DNA from: Luteimicrobium subarcticum
Lineage (GTDB): Bacteria > Actinomycetota > Actinomycetes > Actinomycetales > Cellulomonadaceae
Assembly: GCF_002798015.1 (NCBI RefSeq)
Contig: NZ_PGTZ01000006.1
Location: forward strand, 868,001 to 932,000
DNA: 64,000 bases
Direction of reading: 5' to 3'
Shown here: piece after piece, positions 1-9,679 of the stretch
Position numbering within the stretch: the first letter of the stretch is position 1
How the letters are laid out: each line of letters starts with the position of its first letter
Translations under genes and position numbers: made by a program
Notes under the pieces: generated by a model
Seen by the model: only the letters and a program-made list of their open reading frames with translations
What the model was told of the DNA's origin: nothing
Databases searched by the model: none

Positions 1-40
1 CCCGTCCGGCGTGCGGAACCGCCCACTCGTCGCGCTCCTC

Positions 41-70
41 TTGACATCAAGTAGTAAACGCAAGCAGGAT
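41..70 (+). promoter_or_regulatory. Candidate sigma70-type promoter for the 217 gene
   Basis: A perfect TTGACA (41-46) is followed after 18 bp by CAGGAT (65-70), a reasonable actinobacterial -10. It would start transcription near 77, leaving a 5' leader of about 140 nt before the gene at 217. No other gene lies between. Assignment rests on motif match only. Confidence 0.45.
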
Positions 71-216
71 CAATCCCGACGAGAACGGACTCGTCGCGTT
101 CGACCGAGACATCCGCAACATCCCGCTACATCCGCAACCAGCTCAACGACGATCTGACTGCACCACGATCGGGACGCACCCCCGGTAGGGCTGGCTCTTC
201 TCCCAGGAGCCTGTCG

Positions 217-2952
<2,736 letters not shown>

Positions 2953-2987
2953 CCCACCCCGCCTGACCCGCACCACCCGCACCGCCG

Positions 2988-3039
2988 AACGGGCCCCTGT
3001 CCACCTTCTGAGCGTTCAGGAGGTGGACAAGGGCCCGTT
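2988..3039. terminator. Long hairpin terminator between convergent genes
   Basis: Arms AACGGGCCC-C-TGTCCACCT-T-CTGA and TCAG-G-AGGTGGACA-A-GGGCCCGTT pair over about 24 positions with two mismatches and a 4-nt GCGT loop. It lies between the convergent 217 gene and fabH and could end both transcripts. There is no T-tract, as is common in high-GC actinobacteria. Confidence 0.75.
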
Positions 3040-3070
3040 GGCGCGGGAACGACCCCGACCCCACCGCCCA

Positions 3071-3094
3071 GACCGAGACCGAGACCGAGACCGA
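3071..3094. repeat. Short tandem repeat, GACCGA x4
   Basis: Four exact copies of the hexamer GACCGA, then a degenerate fifth (GAAGGA), lie in the noncoding gap just past the fabH stop codon. It is probably a slippage microsatellite with no known role. Confidence 0.7.
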
Positions 3095-3102
3095 GAAGGA
3101 CC

Positions 3103-4128
3103 TCAGCGCTCCGGCGTGATGACGACCTGCCCGGCCCAGGTGAACCCTCCACCGAAACCGAACAGCAGCGCGGGCACACCGGCGGGGATCTGCCCGGCGT
3201 GCCACCACTTGGACAGCCCCAGCGGGATGCTCGCGGCGGACGTGTTCCCGGACTCGGTGACGTCGGTGACGACGACCTTGCTCTCGAGCCCGAGCGCCTT
3301 GGCGAGGGGCTCGATGATGCGCAGGTTGGCCTGGTGCGCGACGAGCACCTCGATGTCGTCGAGGGTCAGGCCGGACTTCTCGACGATGGCGCGGGCGCGG
3401 TCGGCGGCCTGGGTGATGGCCCAGCGGAACACGGCCCGGCCGTCCTGGTTGAACGTGCCGGAGGGCTGCTCGATGCGGACGGACTCGGTGATCTCGGGTT
3501 CGGAGCCCCACACGACGGGCGAGACCTGGGGCTCGTCCGACGCGCCGAGCACGACGGCGCCGGCGCCGTCGGCGGTGAGGATGCAGGTGGCGCGGTCGGT
3601 CCAGTCGGTCACGGCGGTGAGCTTCTCGGCGCCCACGACGAGGGCCGTGCGGGCGGTGCCGGTGCGGATGGCCTGGTCGGCGACGCCGACGGCGTACGCG
3701 AAACCGGAGCAGGCGGTGTTGACGTCGATGACGCCGGGGCCCACGATGCCGCGGAGGTCCTCGTCGGCGGGCCGCTCGCTGCCGACGGCGCGGCCGGTGC
3801 GCAGCGCGTGGGCGACGCGTCCGGCGGTGTTGGGGCTGATGTCGCGCGCTGTCGCGGTGGCGACGACGACGAGGTCGACGTCGGCGATCGTGATCCCGGC
3901 GTCCTCCAGGGCGTGCCGTGCGGCGGCGGTCGCCATGTCGGCGACGGTGGTGTCGTCGTCGGCGACGCGTCGCGTGACGATCCCGGTCCGGGACTGGATC
4001 CACTCGTCGTTGGTCTCGACGAGCCGGGCGATGTCGTCGTTGGTGACGACCTTCTCGGGCTGGTGGTGACCGAGACCGAGGATGCGGGAGCCGGCGGCAC
4101 CGACGGCCGGACGCAGAGCAGGAGCCAT
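3103..4128 (-). CDS. fabH: Beta-ketoacyl-ACP synthase III
   Basis: This 341-residue thiolase-fold enzyme condenses acyl-CoA with malonyl-ACP to start fatty acid synthesis in the cytoplasm. The catalytic triad is visible: Cys140 in NTACSGF, His265 in VAHQANLRI and Asn295 in ESGNTSAAS. The C-terminal GFGGGFTWAG motif and the length match the FabH family. I chose the ATG at 4128; an in-frame start 17 codons upstream adds only unconserved sequence. A GATGAT hexamer 6 nt before this ATG could serve as a leaderless -10. The gene stands alone, not next to other fatty-acid genes, so a specialised acyl-priming role cannot be excluded. It converges on the 217 gene, from which it is separated by the 2988-3039 hairpin. 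Confidence 0.93.
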   Translation of the reverse strand: MAPALRPAVGAAGSRILGLGHHQPEKVVTNDDIARLVETNDEWIQSRTGIVTRRVADDDTTVADMATAAARHALEDAGITIADVDLVVVATATARDISPNTAGRVAHALRTGRAVGSERPADEDLRGIVGPGVIDVNTACSGFAYAVGVADQAIRTGTARTALVVGAEKLTAVTDWTDRATCILTADGAGAVVLGASDEPQVSPVVWGSEPEITESVRIEQPSGTFNQDGRAVFRWAITQAADRARAIVEKSGLTLDDIEVLVAHQANLRIIEPLAKALGLESKVVVTDVTESGNTSAASIPLGLSKWWHAGQIPAGVPALLFGFGGGFTWAGQVVITPER

Positions 4129-4196
4129 GCACCGATCATCGCGGCAGCAGGCCGCTGGTTCCAAACCGAGCTCCCGCACCCGTGGTCCGGGTGGTG

Positions 4197-5273
4197 TCAG
4201 CGACCCGTGCCGTGGACGGCGTGGGGCTCGATGGCGGCGATCTCGTCGTCGGTGAGGGCGGGGGCGCTCGCTGCGGCGACGGAGTCCTCGAGCTGGCGGG
4301 CGCTGGACGCGCCGACGAGGGTGGAGGTGACGCGGTCGTCGCGCAGGATCCAGGTGAGGGCGAGCTGGGCGAGGGTCTGGCCGCGTCCCTGGGCGACCTC
4401 GTTGAGCGCACGGGCGCGCGCGAGGTACGTCTCGGAGAGGTTGTCGGACGACAGGAACGGCGAGGACGAGCGGGCGGCCCGCGAGCCCTCGGGTGCGGCG
4501 CCGGTGAGGTACCGGTCGGTGAGGAGCCCCTGCTGGAGCGGGGAGAACACGACGGCGCCGACACCGAGGTCGCCGAGGACGTCGAGCAGCGACTCCGTCT
4601 GGGTGCCGTCGTAGCCGTCCTCGTGGGCGGGGTCCTCGACGTGCCGGTTGAACATCGAGTAGGACGGCTGGTGCACGGTCAGCGGGACTCCGAGCCCGTC
4701 GAGGACGCGGGCGGCGTCACGCGTGCGGGCGGGCGAGTAGTTGGACACGCCGACGTACAGGGCCTTGCCCGACCGGACGATGTCGGCGAGCGCCCCCATG
4801 GTCTCCTCGAGCGGGGTCGAGGGGTCCGGGCGGTGGTGGTAGAACACGTCGACGTAGTCGAGGCCCATGCGCTGGAGGGACTGGTCGAGCGAGGACACGA
4901 GGTACTTGCGCGAGCCGCCGTCGCCGTACGGGCCGGGGCCCATGCGGTAGCCGGCCTTGGTGGAGATGATCAGCTCGTCGCGGTAGGCGCCGAGCCCGTC
5001 GCGCAGGTGGCGGCCGAAGTTGACCTCGGCGGAGCCGGCGGGCGGGCCGTAGTTGTTGGCGAGGTCGAGGTGGGTGACGCCAAGGTCGAGCGCGCGGCGC
5101 AGGGTCTCGCGCTGGGTCTCGTACCGGTCGACGTCGCCGAAGTTGTGCCAGAAGCCGAGGGAGACGGCGGGCAGGTCGAGGCCGCTGCGCCCGCAGCGGC
5201 GGTAGGTCGCGCGGCCGGCGCCCTCGTCGTAGCGGTCGTCGGCGGCGGTCCAGGGGGTGGCGGGGAGCGGCAT
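4197..5273 (-). CDS. Aldo/keto reductase, YghZ (glyceraldehyde-3-phosphate reductase)-like
   Basis: The 358-residue product is a full-length NADPH-dependent TIM-barrel reductase. The catalytic tetrad is Asp70 and Tyr75 (LDLANNYG), Lys106 (STKAGY) and His147 (YHHRPD). The GPPAGSAE segment and the C-terminal LVGASSARQLEDSV segment match the AKR14/YghZ group, which detoxifies L-glyceraldehyde 3-phosphate and methylglyoxal-like carbonyls; substrate here is inferred. The start at 5273 gives the conserved N-terminus; the 58 in-frame codons upstream read as noncoding. The gene is divergent from the uridine-kinase-like gene across a gap of about 95 bp that must hold both promoters. A second AKR of a different subgroup lies at 51859. 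Confidence 0.9.
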   Translation of the reverse strand: MPLPATPWTAADDRYDEGAGRATYRRCGRSGLDLPAVSLGFWHNFGDVDRYETQRETLRRALDLGVTHLDLANNYGPPAGSAEVNFGRHLRDGLGAYRDELIISTKAGYRMGPGPYGDGGSRKYLVSSLDQSLQRMGLDYVDVFYHHRPDPSTPLEETMGALADIVRSGKALYVGVSNYSPARTRDAARVLDGLGVPLTVHQPSYSMFNRHVEDPAHEDGYDGTQTESLLDVLGDLGVGAVVFSPLQQGLLTDRYLTGAAPEGSRAARSSSPFLSSDNLSETYLARARALNEVAQGRGQTLAQLALTWILRDDRVTSTLVGASSARQLEDSVAAASAPALTDDEIAAIEPHAVHGTGR

Positions 5274-5367
5274 GCTGTCATCCTCGCACCCGCAACCACC
5301 ATGACGAAACGATTCGAGCGCGTGGCCCCCCGCGCCGGTGCCGGCGGCCTCCTGGGACAATCGACGG

Positions 5368-5982
5368 GTGGCACCGACCGACGACCTCCCGCCCGCCGCG
5401 CCCGCGACCCGGGTCGTCCTGCTCACCGGCGCGTCCGGCTCCGGCAAGACGTCCCTGACGAGGCGCCTCGGGCTCCCCGTCGTCCCGCTCGACGACTTCT
5501 ACCGCGACGAGGACGCCCCCGGGCTCCCCCGCCGGTTCGGCATCGTCGACTGGGACGACCCCGCGAGCTGGGACGGCACGGCAGCGCTCGCGACGCTGCA
5601 CACCCTGTGCACGACGGGTCGAGCCGACGTCCCCGTGTACGACATCGCGACGTCACGCCGCACCGGCACGACGCACCTCGACGTCACGGGAGCACCGCTC
5701 GTCGTCGCCGAGGGGATCTTCGCCGCGGAGCTCGTCGGGCCGTGCCGCGACGCCGGCCTGCTCGGCGACGCGATCTGCCTCACCCGCCCCCGCCTCCAGA
5801 CGTTCTGGTACCGCCTCCTGCGCGACCTCTCCGAGATGCGCAAGCCGCCGTGGACGCTCGTCCGGCGCGGGATCGGGCTGCTGCGCGACGAGCCGCGGCT
5901 GGTCGCGGGCTGGACCGCGAAGGGCTGCCGGCCGCTGCACCCCGACGCCGCCGAGCGGGCCGTCCGAGCACTCCTGCCCTGA
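5368..5982 (+). CDS. Uridine kinase-like P-loop ATP-binding protein
   Basis: The product of about 204 residues has a Walker A motif GASGSGKTS near the N-terminus, followed by the LDDFYRDED segment typical of uridine kinases and related nucleoside kinases. It probably phosphorylates a nucleoside or similar small molecule using ATP. I prefer the GTG at 5368: GACAAT lies 6 nt upstream, the geometry of a leaderless start, and the P-loop then begins about 15 residues in. A GTG at 5338 is also in frame. The C-terminal half (RPRLQTFWYRLLRDLSEMRKPPW) is conserved in actinobacterial relatives. It is monocistronic, with the next gene 118 bp downstream. The exact substrate is unknown. Confidence 0.82.
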   Translation: MAPTDDLPPAAPATRVVLLTGASGSGKTSLTRRLGLPVVPLDDFYRDEDAPGLPRRFGIVDWDDPASWDGTAALATLHTLCTTGRADVPVYDIATSRRTGTTHLDVTGAPLVVAEGIFAAELVGPCRDAGLLGDAICLTRPRLQTFWYRLLRDLSEMRKPPWTLVRRGIGLLRDEPRLVAGWTAKGCRPLHPDAAERAVRALLP

Positions 5983-6100
5983 CCTCCTGCGCCACGCGCC
6001 CGACCCCCACGCCAGCCCGCGAGAACGTCATGCACTCGTAACAGTCCCGTCATGCCGCGCTCACGCGCGTCCCTCACGCTCACGGCAGGAGGTGGCAACC

Positions 6101-7348
6101 ATGAGCGCACCGGCGCTGCGGGTCCTGTCCTTGTACGAGGGCTTCTTCAGCGGGGGCGCGCGCGCCCTGCACACCACGGTCGTCGTCGGCCTGCACACCG
6201 GCGGCAGCCAGGTGCACTCGGCGCTCGCGATCCACCGCACGGTCCAGCGCGAGACGCTGCTGCAACGCATGACGGACGACCCCCGGTACCGAGCGCTGCG
6301 CCAGGCCGGGGTCCGCGTCGCCACGCTCGGACGGCCCCACGACCACGCCGCGCCCGGCTTCACGGACCGCGAGCTCGCGACCGTCGCGCGCCACGCCGCC
6401 GCCGCCGATCTCGTCGTGTCGCTCAAGGAGCAGCCGCTGCGGCTCGTCAACCAGCCGTCCTTCCCCGGCACCCCGGTCGTCGCGTGCCTGCACCGCTCCG
6501 ACCCCGAGCACTCCGGCGTCGCGCTCGACGACCTGCTCGCGGCCTCGTCCTCCGGGCGCCTCGCCGGCGCGATCTGCTGCGCCTGGTCCACCCGCGACGC
6601 CTACGCCGCGGCCGGCGTGCCCGAGAGCCTGCTCCAGGTCGTCCCCAACGGCGTCGACCTCGCCCGGTTCCGGCCCGTCTCCCCCGCCCGCCGCGGCTCG
6701 CTGCGTGCGGCGCTCGGCCTGCCGGTCGACGCCCCCGTCGTCACCATCGCGGCCCGCTACGACACCATGAAGAACGTCGGGCTGTTCGTCCGCGCCGCCC
6801 GGGTCTGGCTCGACGCCACGCCCGACGGGCACGCGCTCGCGTGCGGCGCCGGCATGGACCACGCCAACGCCGACCTGCAGGACGACCTCGCGACCGTGTT
6901 CGCCGACCGTCCCGACCTGCTCGCCCGCCTGCACCTCCTGGGCGTCCGGCACGACATGCAGCACGTGTACGCGGCGACGGACGTCGTCGCCCTCACGTCG
7001 TCGTTCGGGGAGGCCGCGCCGCTGTGCCTCATCGAGGGCGCCATGTGCGGCGCGGTCCCCGTGGCGACCGACGTCGGCGACGCCGCACGGATCGTCGACG
7101 GCATCGGGCTCGTCGTCCCGACGGAGCCCGACGCCGTCGCCGCCGGGTGGACCGAGGCGGTCCGCCGACGCGAGGAGCTCGAGCCGGCGCGCGAGGCCGC
7201 CCGGACCCGGTTCAGCCACACCCGGATGGTCGCCGCCTACGCGACCGTCCTCGAGCAGCTCCACCGCGACGCCACCGGGATGCGTCGCGCCGCCCAGCCC
7301 CGTCCTGCCGTCCGGGTCGGCGCGCGCGGCGCGAGGACGACGGCGTGA
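6101..7348 (+). CDS. Glycosyltransferase, GT4-type
   Basis: The 415-residue product has the GT-B architecture of family 4 retaining glycosyltransferases. The C-terminal nucleotide-sugar domain carries VPNGVDLARF, an AARYDTMKN segment, and the EX7E signature in SSFGEAAPLCLIEG (Glu to Glu). The N-terminus (LSLYEGFFSGGARALHT) fits the acceptor-binding domain. It presumably transfers a sugar to an envelope polysaccharide, lipid or small metabolite; donor and acceptor are unknown and no polysaccharide cluster surrounds it. The ATG at 6101 has a strong AGGAGG ribosome site at 6087-6092; a GTG three codons earlier lies inside that site and is unlikely. The 3' end runs into a 14-bp tandem repeat that spans the stop codon. 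Confidence 0.88.
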   Translation: MSAPALRVLSLYEGFFSGGARALHTTVVVGLHTGGSQVHSALAIHRTVQRETLLQRMTDDPRYRALRQAGVRVATLGRPHDHAAPGFTDRELATVARHAAAADLVVSLKEQPLRLVNQPSFPGTPVVACLHRSDPEHSGVALDDLLAASSSGRLAGAICCAWSTRDAYAAAGVPESLLQVVPNGVDLARFRPVSPARRGSLRAALGLPVDAPVVTIAARYDTMKNVGLFVRAARVWLDATPDGHALACGAGMDHANADLQDDLATVFADRPDLLARLHLLGVRHDMQHVYAATDVVALTSSFGEAAPLCLIEGAMCGAVPVATDVGDAARIVDGIGLVVPTEPDAVAAGWTEAVRRREELEPAREAARTRFSHTRMVAAYATVLEQLHRDATGMRRAAQPRPAVRVGARGARTTA

Positions 7349-7380
7349 GCGTGACGGCGTGAGCGTGACGGCGTGAGCGG
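7339..7380 (+). repeat. 14-bp tandem repeat (x3) spanning the stop codon
   Basis: Three copies of GACGGCGTGAGCGT (7339-7352, 7353-7366, 7367-7380; the last ends in GG). The first supplies the end of the glycosyltransferase, including TGA at 7346-7348. The rest form the spacer before the next gene. Each unit contains GTGA, so copy number changes could alter spacing or create alternative GTG starts. Confidence 0.85.
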
Positions 7381-7395
7381 GGTGAGGATGACGGG

Positions 7396-8391
7396 GTGAC
7401 CACATCCCGAAGCATCCTGTTCCTCGGCGGCACCGGAGTCATCTCGGCCGCGTGCGTGCGCCACGCGGTCGACGCCGGGCACCGCGTCACCGTGCTCAAC
7501 CGGGGGCGGTCGTCCGACCGTGCCCTGCCCGACGGCGTCGAGCACCTCGTCGCGGACCTGCGCGACCCGTCGTCGCTCGACACGGCCCTCGCCGGCCGCG
7601 AGTACGACGCCGTCGCCCAGTTCCTCGCGTTCACGCCCGACCAGGTCGCCGCGGACGTCGCCCGGTTCGAGGGGCGCACCGGGCAGTACCTGTTCGTGTC
7701 GTCCGCGTCGGCGTACCAGAAGCCGCCCGCGCGCCTTCCCGTGCGGGAGACGACCCCGCTGCGCAACCCGTTCTGGCAGTACTCGCGCGACAAGGCCGCG
7801 TGCGAGGACGTCCTCACCGGCGTGTACCGGGAGCGCGGCTTCCCCGCGACCGTCGTCCGCCCGTCCCACACCTACGACGAGACGGGGCTGCCGACGCTGT
7901 TCGGCTGGACGGACGTCGCCCGGATGCGGGCCGGCAAGCCGGTCGTCGTGCACGGCGACGGCACGTCCCTGTGGACCATCACCCACGCCCGCGACGTCGC
8001 GGTCGGGATCGTGGGGCTGCTCGGACACCCCGCCGCGCTCGGCGAGGCGTTCACCGTCACGGGCGACCACGCCCCCACGTGGGACCAGGTGTACACATGG
8101 CTCGGCCGGGCCGCCGGGGTCGAGCCGGATCTCGTGCACGTCGCGTCCGAGACGATCGCGCTCGCCGCGCCCGACCTCGGGCCCGCCCTGATGGGCGACA
8201 AGGCGCACTCGATGGTCTTCGACACGACGCGGCTGCGCGACCTCGTGCCGTCGTTCGGCACCACCGTGACGTACGACGAGGGCGCTGCGGCCCAGGTCGC
8301 GTGGTTCGACGCGCACCCCGACCGGCAGGTCGTGGACCCGGACGCCGACGCACTCAGCGACCGTCTGGTCGCGCACGCCCGCGCGCTCTGA
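7396..8391 (+). CDS. NAD-dependent epimerase/dehydratase (extended SDR) family protein
   Basis: The 331-residue product begins with a Rossmann nucleotide-binding motif, FLGGTGVIS (a GGTGxIS variant of GxxGxxG), followed by LNRGRSSD, which fits an NADP- or NAD-binding turn. Catalytic residues are suggested by SSASAYQ and YSRDKAACE (Tyr-x3-Lys). The VVVHGDGTSLWTITHARDVA segment is typical of extended SDRs that act on nucleotide sugars or isoflavone-like substrates. Reaction and substrate cannot be told from sequence. Start is GTG at 7396, 48 nt past the glycosyltransferase stop; cotranscription with that gene is plausible and would fit a sugar-modification pair. A 27-nt pyrimidine run and the palindromic repeats follow. 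Confidence 0.87.
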   Translation: MTTSRSILFLGGTGVISAACVRHAVDAGHRVTVLNRGRSSDRALPDGVEHLVADLRDPSSLDTALAGREYDAVAQFLAFTPDQVAADVARFEGRTGQYLFVSSASAYQKPPARLPVRETTPLRNPFWQYSRDKAACEDVLTGVYRERGFPATVVRPSHTYDETGLPTLFGWTDVARMRAGKPVVVHGDGTSLWTITHARDVAVGIVGLLGHPAALGEAFTVTGDHAPTWDQVYTWLGRAAGVEPDLVHVASETIALAAPDLGPALMGDKAHSMVFDTTRLRDLVPSFGTTVTYDEGAAAQVAWFDAHPDRQVVDPDADALSDRLVAHARAL

Positions 8392-8395
8392 CCCG

Positions 8396-8422
8396 CCCCT
8401 CCCCCCCCTCTCCCCTCCCTCC
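8396..8422 (+). other. 27-nt polypyrimidine tract
   Basis: An uninterrupted C/T run follows the epimerase stop and abuts the first palindromic repeat arm. Such mirror-like C-rich tracts can adopt non-B DNA; here it is simply recorded as a compositional anomaly at the edge of the repeat-flanked DUF559 locus. Confidence 0.8.
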
Positions 8423-8423
8423 G

Positions 8424-8446
8424 CCGCCGAGGCGCACGTTCCGCAC
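8424..8446 (+). repeat. Solo arm of the 67-bp palindromic repeat
   Basis: These 23 bases match, base for base, the reverse complement of the right arm of the palindrome at 9519-9585 (CCGCCGAGGCGCACGTTCCG then CAC). It is followed by a partial duplication (GTTCCG) and then the full left-hand palindrome. Confidence 0.8.
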
Positions 8447-8454
8447 GTTCCGCT

Positions 8455-8521
8455 CCCGCCGAGGCGCACCTTTCGCACCGTGCATCCGTCGGATGCGGTG
8501 CGCAACGTGCGGCTCGGCGGG
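8455..8521. repeat. 67-bp imperfect palindrome, left copy
   Basis: The element starts CCCGCCGAGGCGCACCTTTC and ends CGTGCGGCTCGGCGGG. Its two arms of about 31-33 nt pair with only a few mismatches and a 2-nt bulge, so the single strand would fold into one long hairpin. It differs from the copy at 9519 at 6 of 67 positions. The two copies bracket the DUF559 gene. The arrangement resembles REP-type elements. Confidence 0.88.
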
Positions 8522-8629
8522 AGGGGGCGGGCGTGCACATCCCCCGGCGACGCACCGCCCCTCCCCAGGTTCCCGCCACCACGGGGAGGCCGACGACGCT
8601 CCCCGCCCTGCCCGGGCACGATCGGCGCC

Positions 8630-9514
8630 ATGCGTCCCGCCCGTCCCGTCCCGTCCGAGCTCGCGTCGGGACCGTTCAGCCGAGCCACCGCGCTCGCGCA
8701 CGTCACCGACCGCACGCTCGGCGGGCCGGCATACCGCTCCCTCACCCGCGGGGTGCACGCCGCCCGGGAGCTTCCCGTCGACCACGGGGTCCGCATCCTC
8801 GCGGCACGCGCCGCGCTCGGCGAGCACGCCGTCGTGTCGGGCGCGAGCGCCGCGTGGGTGTGGGGGGCTCAGCTCGCCGCGCCCGACGAACCGGCCACGA
8901 TGACCGTGTCCCGGCACGTCCGCCAGCGCCGGGAGCTGCGGGTTCGTGAGGACGTGCTGCGTGCGGGCGAGGTGGTCGTGACCGCTCGCTGGGGGCTGAC
9001 GACCACACCGGCCCGGACGGCCTACGACCTGGGTCGCGTGCGCTCGCTGACCACGGCCGTCCAGCATCTCGACGCACTCACCGCCACGACCAGGGTCACG
9101 CCCGACGACGTGCTGGCCTGCACGGCGGGACGGCCCGGCTCCCGGTGGATCACCACGCTGCGGACCGCGCTCGAGCTCACCGACCCGGGTGCCGAGTCGC
9201 CTCGGGAGTCCGCGCTCCGGGTCCTGCTCGTCACGGCAGGACTTCCTCGGCCGGCGACCCAGGTCGTCGTGCGGGACGTCGCCGGGTTCTTCGTGGCGCG
9301 CGTCGACCTGGGCTGGCCCGATCTCCGGGTCGCGGTCGAGTACGACGGTCAGCATCACGACCTGCCCGAGCAGGTCCGAAAGGATCGAGCGCGCCTCAAC
9401 CGGCCCCGGGTCGCCGGCTGGACCGTCATCGTGGTCGACCGGCACCAGATGCGTCGCCCGGACGACGTCGTCGCGACGGTGGCTGCGGCCCTCCGGGCGG
9501 CGCGTGGGCGGTGA
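8630..9514 (+). CDS. DUF559 / Vsr-like endonuclease-domain protein flanked by palindromes
   Basis: The 294-residue product has two parts. The N-terminal half (about 10-160) looks like the AbiEi-type winged-helix/antitoxin-like region common in actinobacterial DUF559 proteins (SLTRGVHA, SGASAAWVWGA, TTTPARTAYDLGR). The C-terminal half (190-290) is a PD-(D/E)XK-type nuclease domain. Candidate catalytic residues are Glu193 (SPRESALR), Asp226 (ARVDLGWPD) and Glu238 of EYDGQHH, followed by KDRARLNRPRVAGW. Start is the ATG at 8630; upstream in-frame codons run into the left palindrome. The stop lies 4 nt before the right palindrome. The gene forms a self-contained unit with the repeats. DNA repair, defence, or mobilisation or maintenance of the palindromes are all possible; none is demonstrated. 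It converges with clpC. Confidence 0.85.
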   Translation: MRPARPVPSELASGPFSRATALAHVTDRTLGGPAYRSLTRGVHAARELPVDHGVRILAARAALGEHAVVSGASAAWVWGAQLAAPDEPATMTVSRHVRQRRELRVREDVLRAGEVVVTARWGLTTTPARTAYDLGRVRSLTTAVQHLDALTATTRVTPDDVLACTAGRPGSRWITTLRTALELTDPGAESPRESALRVLLVTAGLPRPATQVVVRDVAGFFVARVDLGWPDLRVAVEYDGQHHDLPEQVRKDRARLNRPRVAGWTVIVVDRHQMRRPDDVVATVAAALRAARGR

Positions 9515-9518
9515 GCCT

Positions 9519-9585
9519 CCCGCCGAGGCGCACCTTTCGCACCGCGAATCCGGCTGATGCGGTGCGGAACGTGCGCCTCGGCGGG
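9519..9585. repeat. 67-bp imperfect palindrome, right copy
   Basis: Same element as 8455-8521 (about 91% identical), in the same orientation, starting 4 nt after the DUF559 stop codon. Left arm CCCGCCGAGGCGCACCTTTC, right arm CGTGCGCCTCGGCGGG; the arms pair nearly throughout. It may also act as a 3' hairpin for the nuclease mRNA. Confidence 0.88.
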
Positions 9586-9610
9586 AGCGGGCGCGTCGGG
9601 GGGGACGCGA

Positions 9611-9645
9611 CGAGGCCCGGCCCCCCTGACGGGAGCCGGGCCTCG
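9611..9645. terminator. Hairpin terminator downstream of clpC
   Basis: Perfect 11-bp stem CGAGGCCCGGC / GCCGGGCCTCG with a 13-nt loop. It lies 35 bp beyond the clpC stop codon on the minus strand and past the DUF559 unit on the plus strand, so it may terminate both. Confidence 0.75.
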
Positions 9646-9679
9646 TGGCGGTCTCGGCCGCGCTCGGCCGACGGCGACC

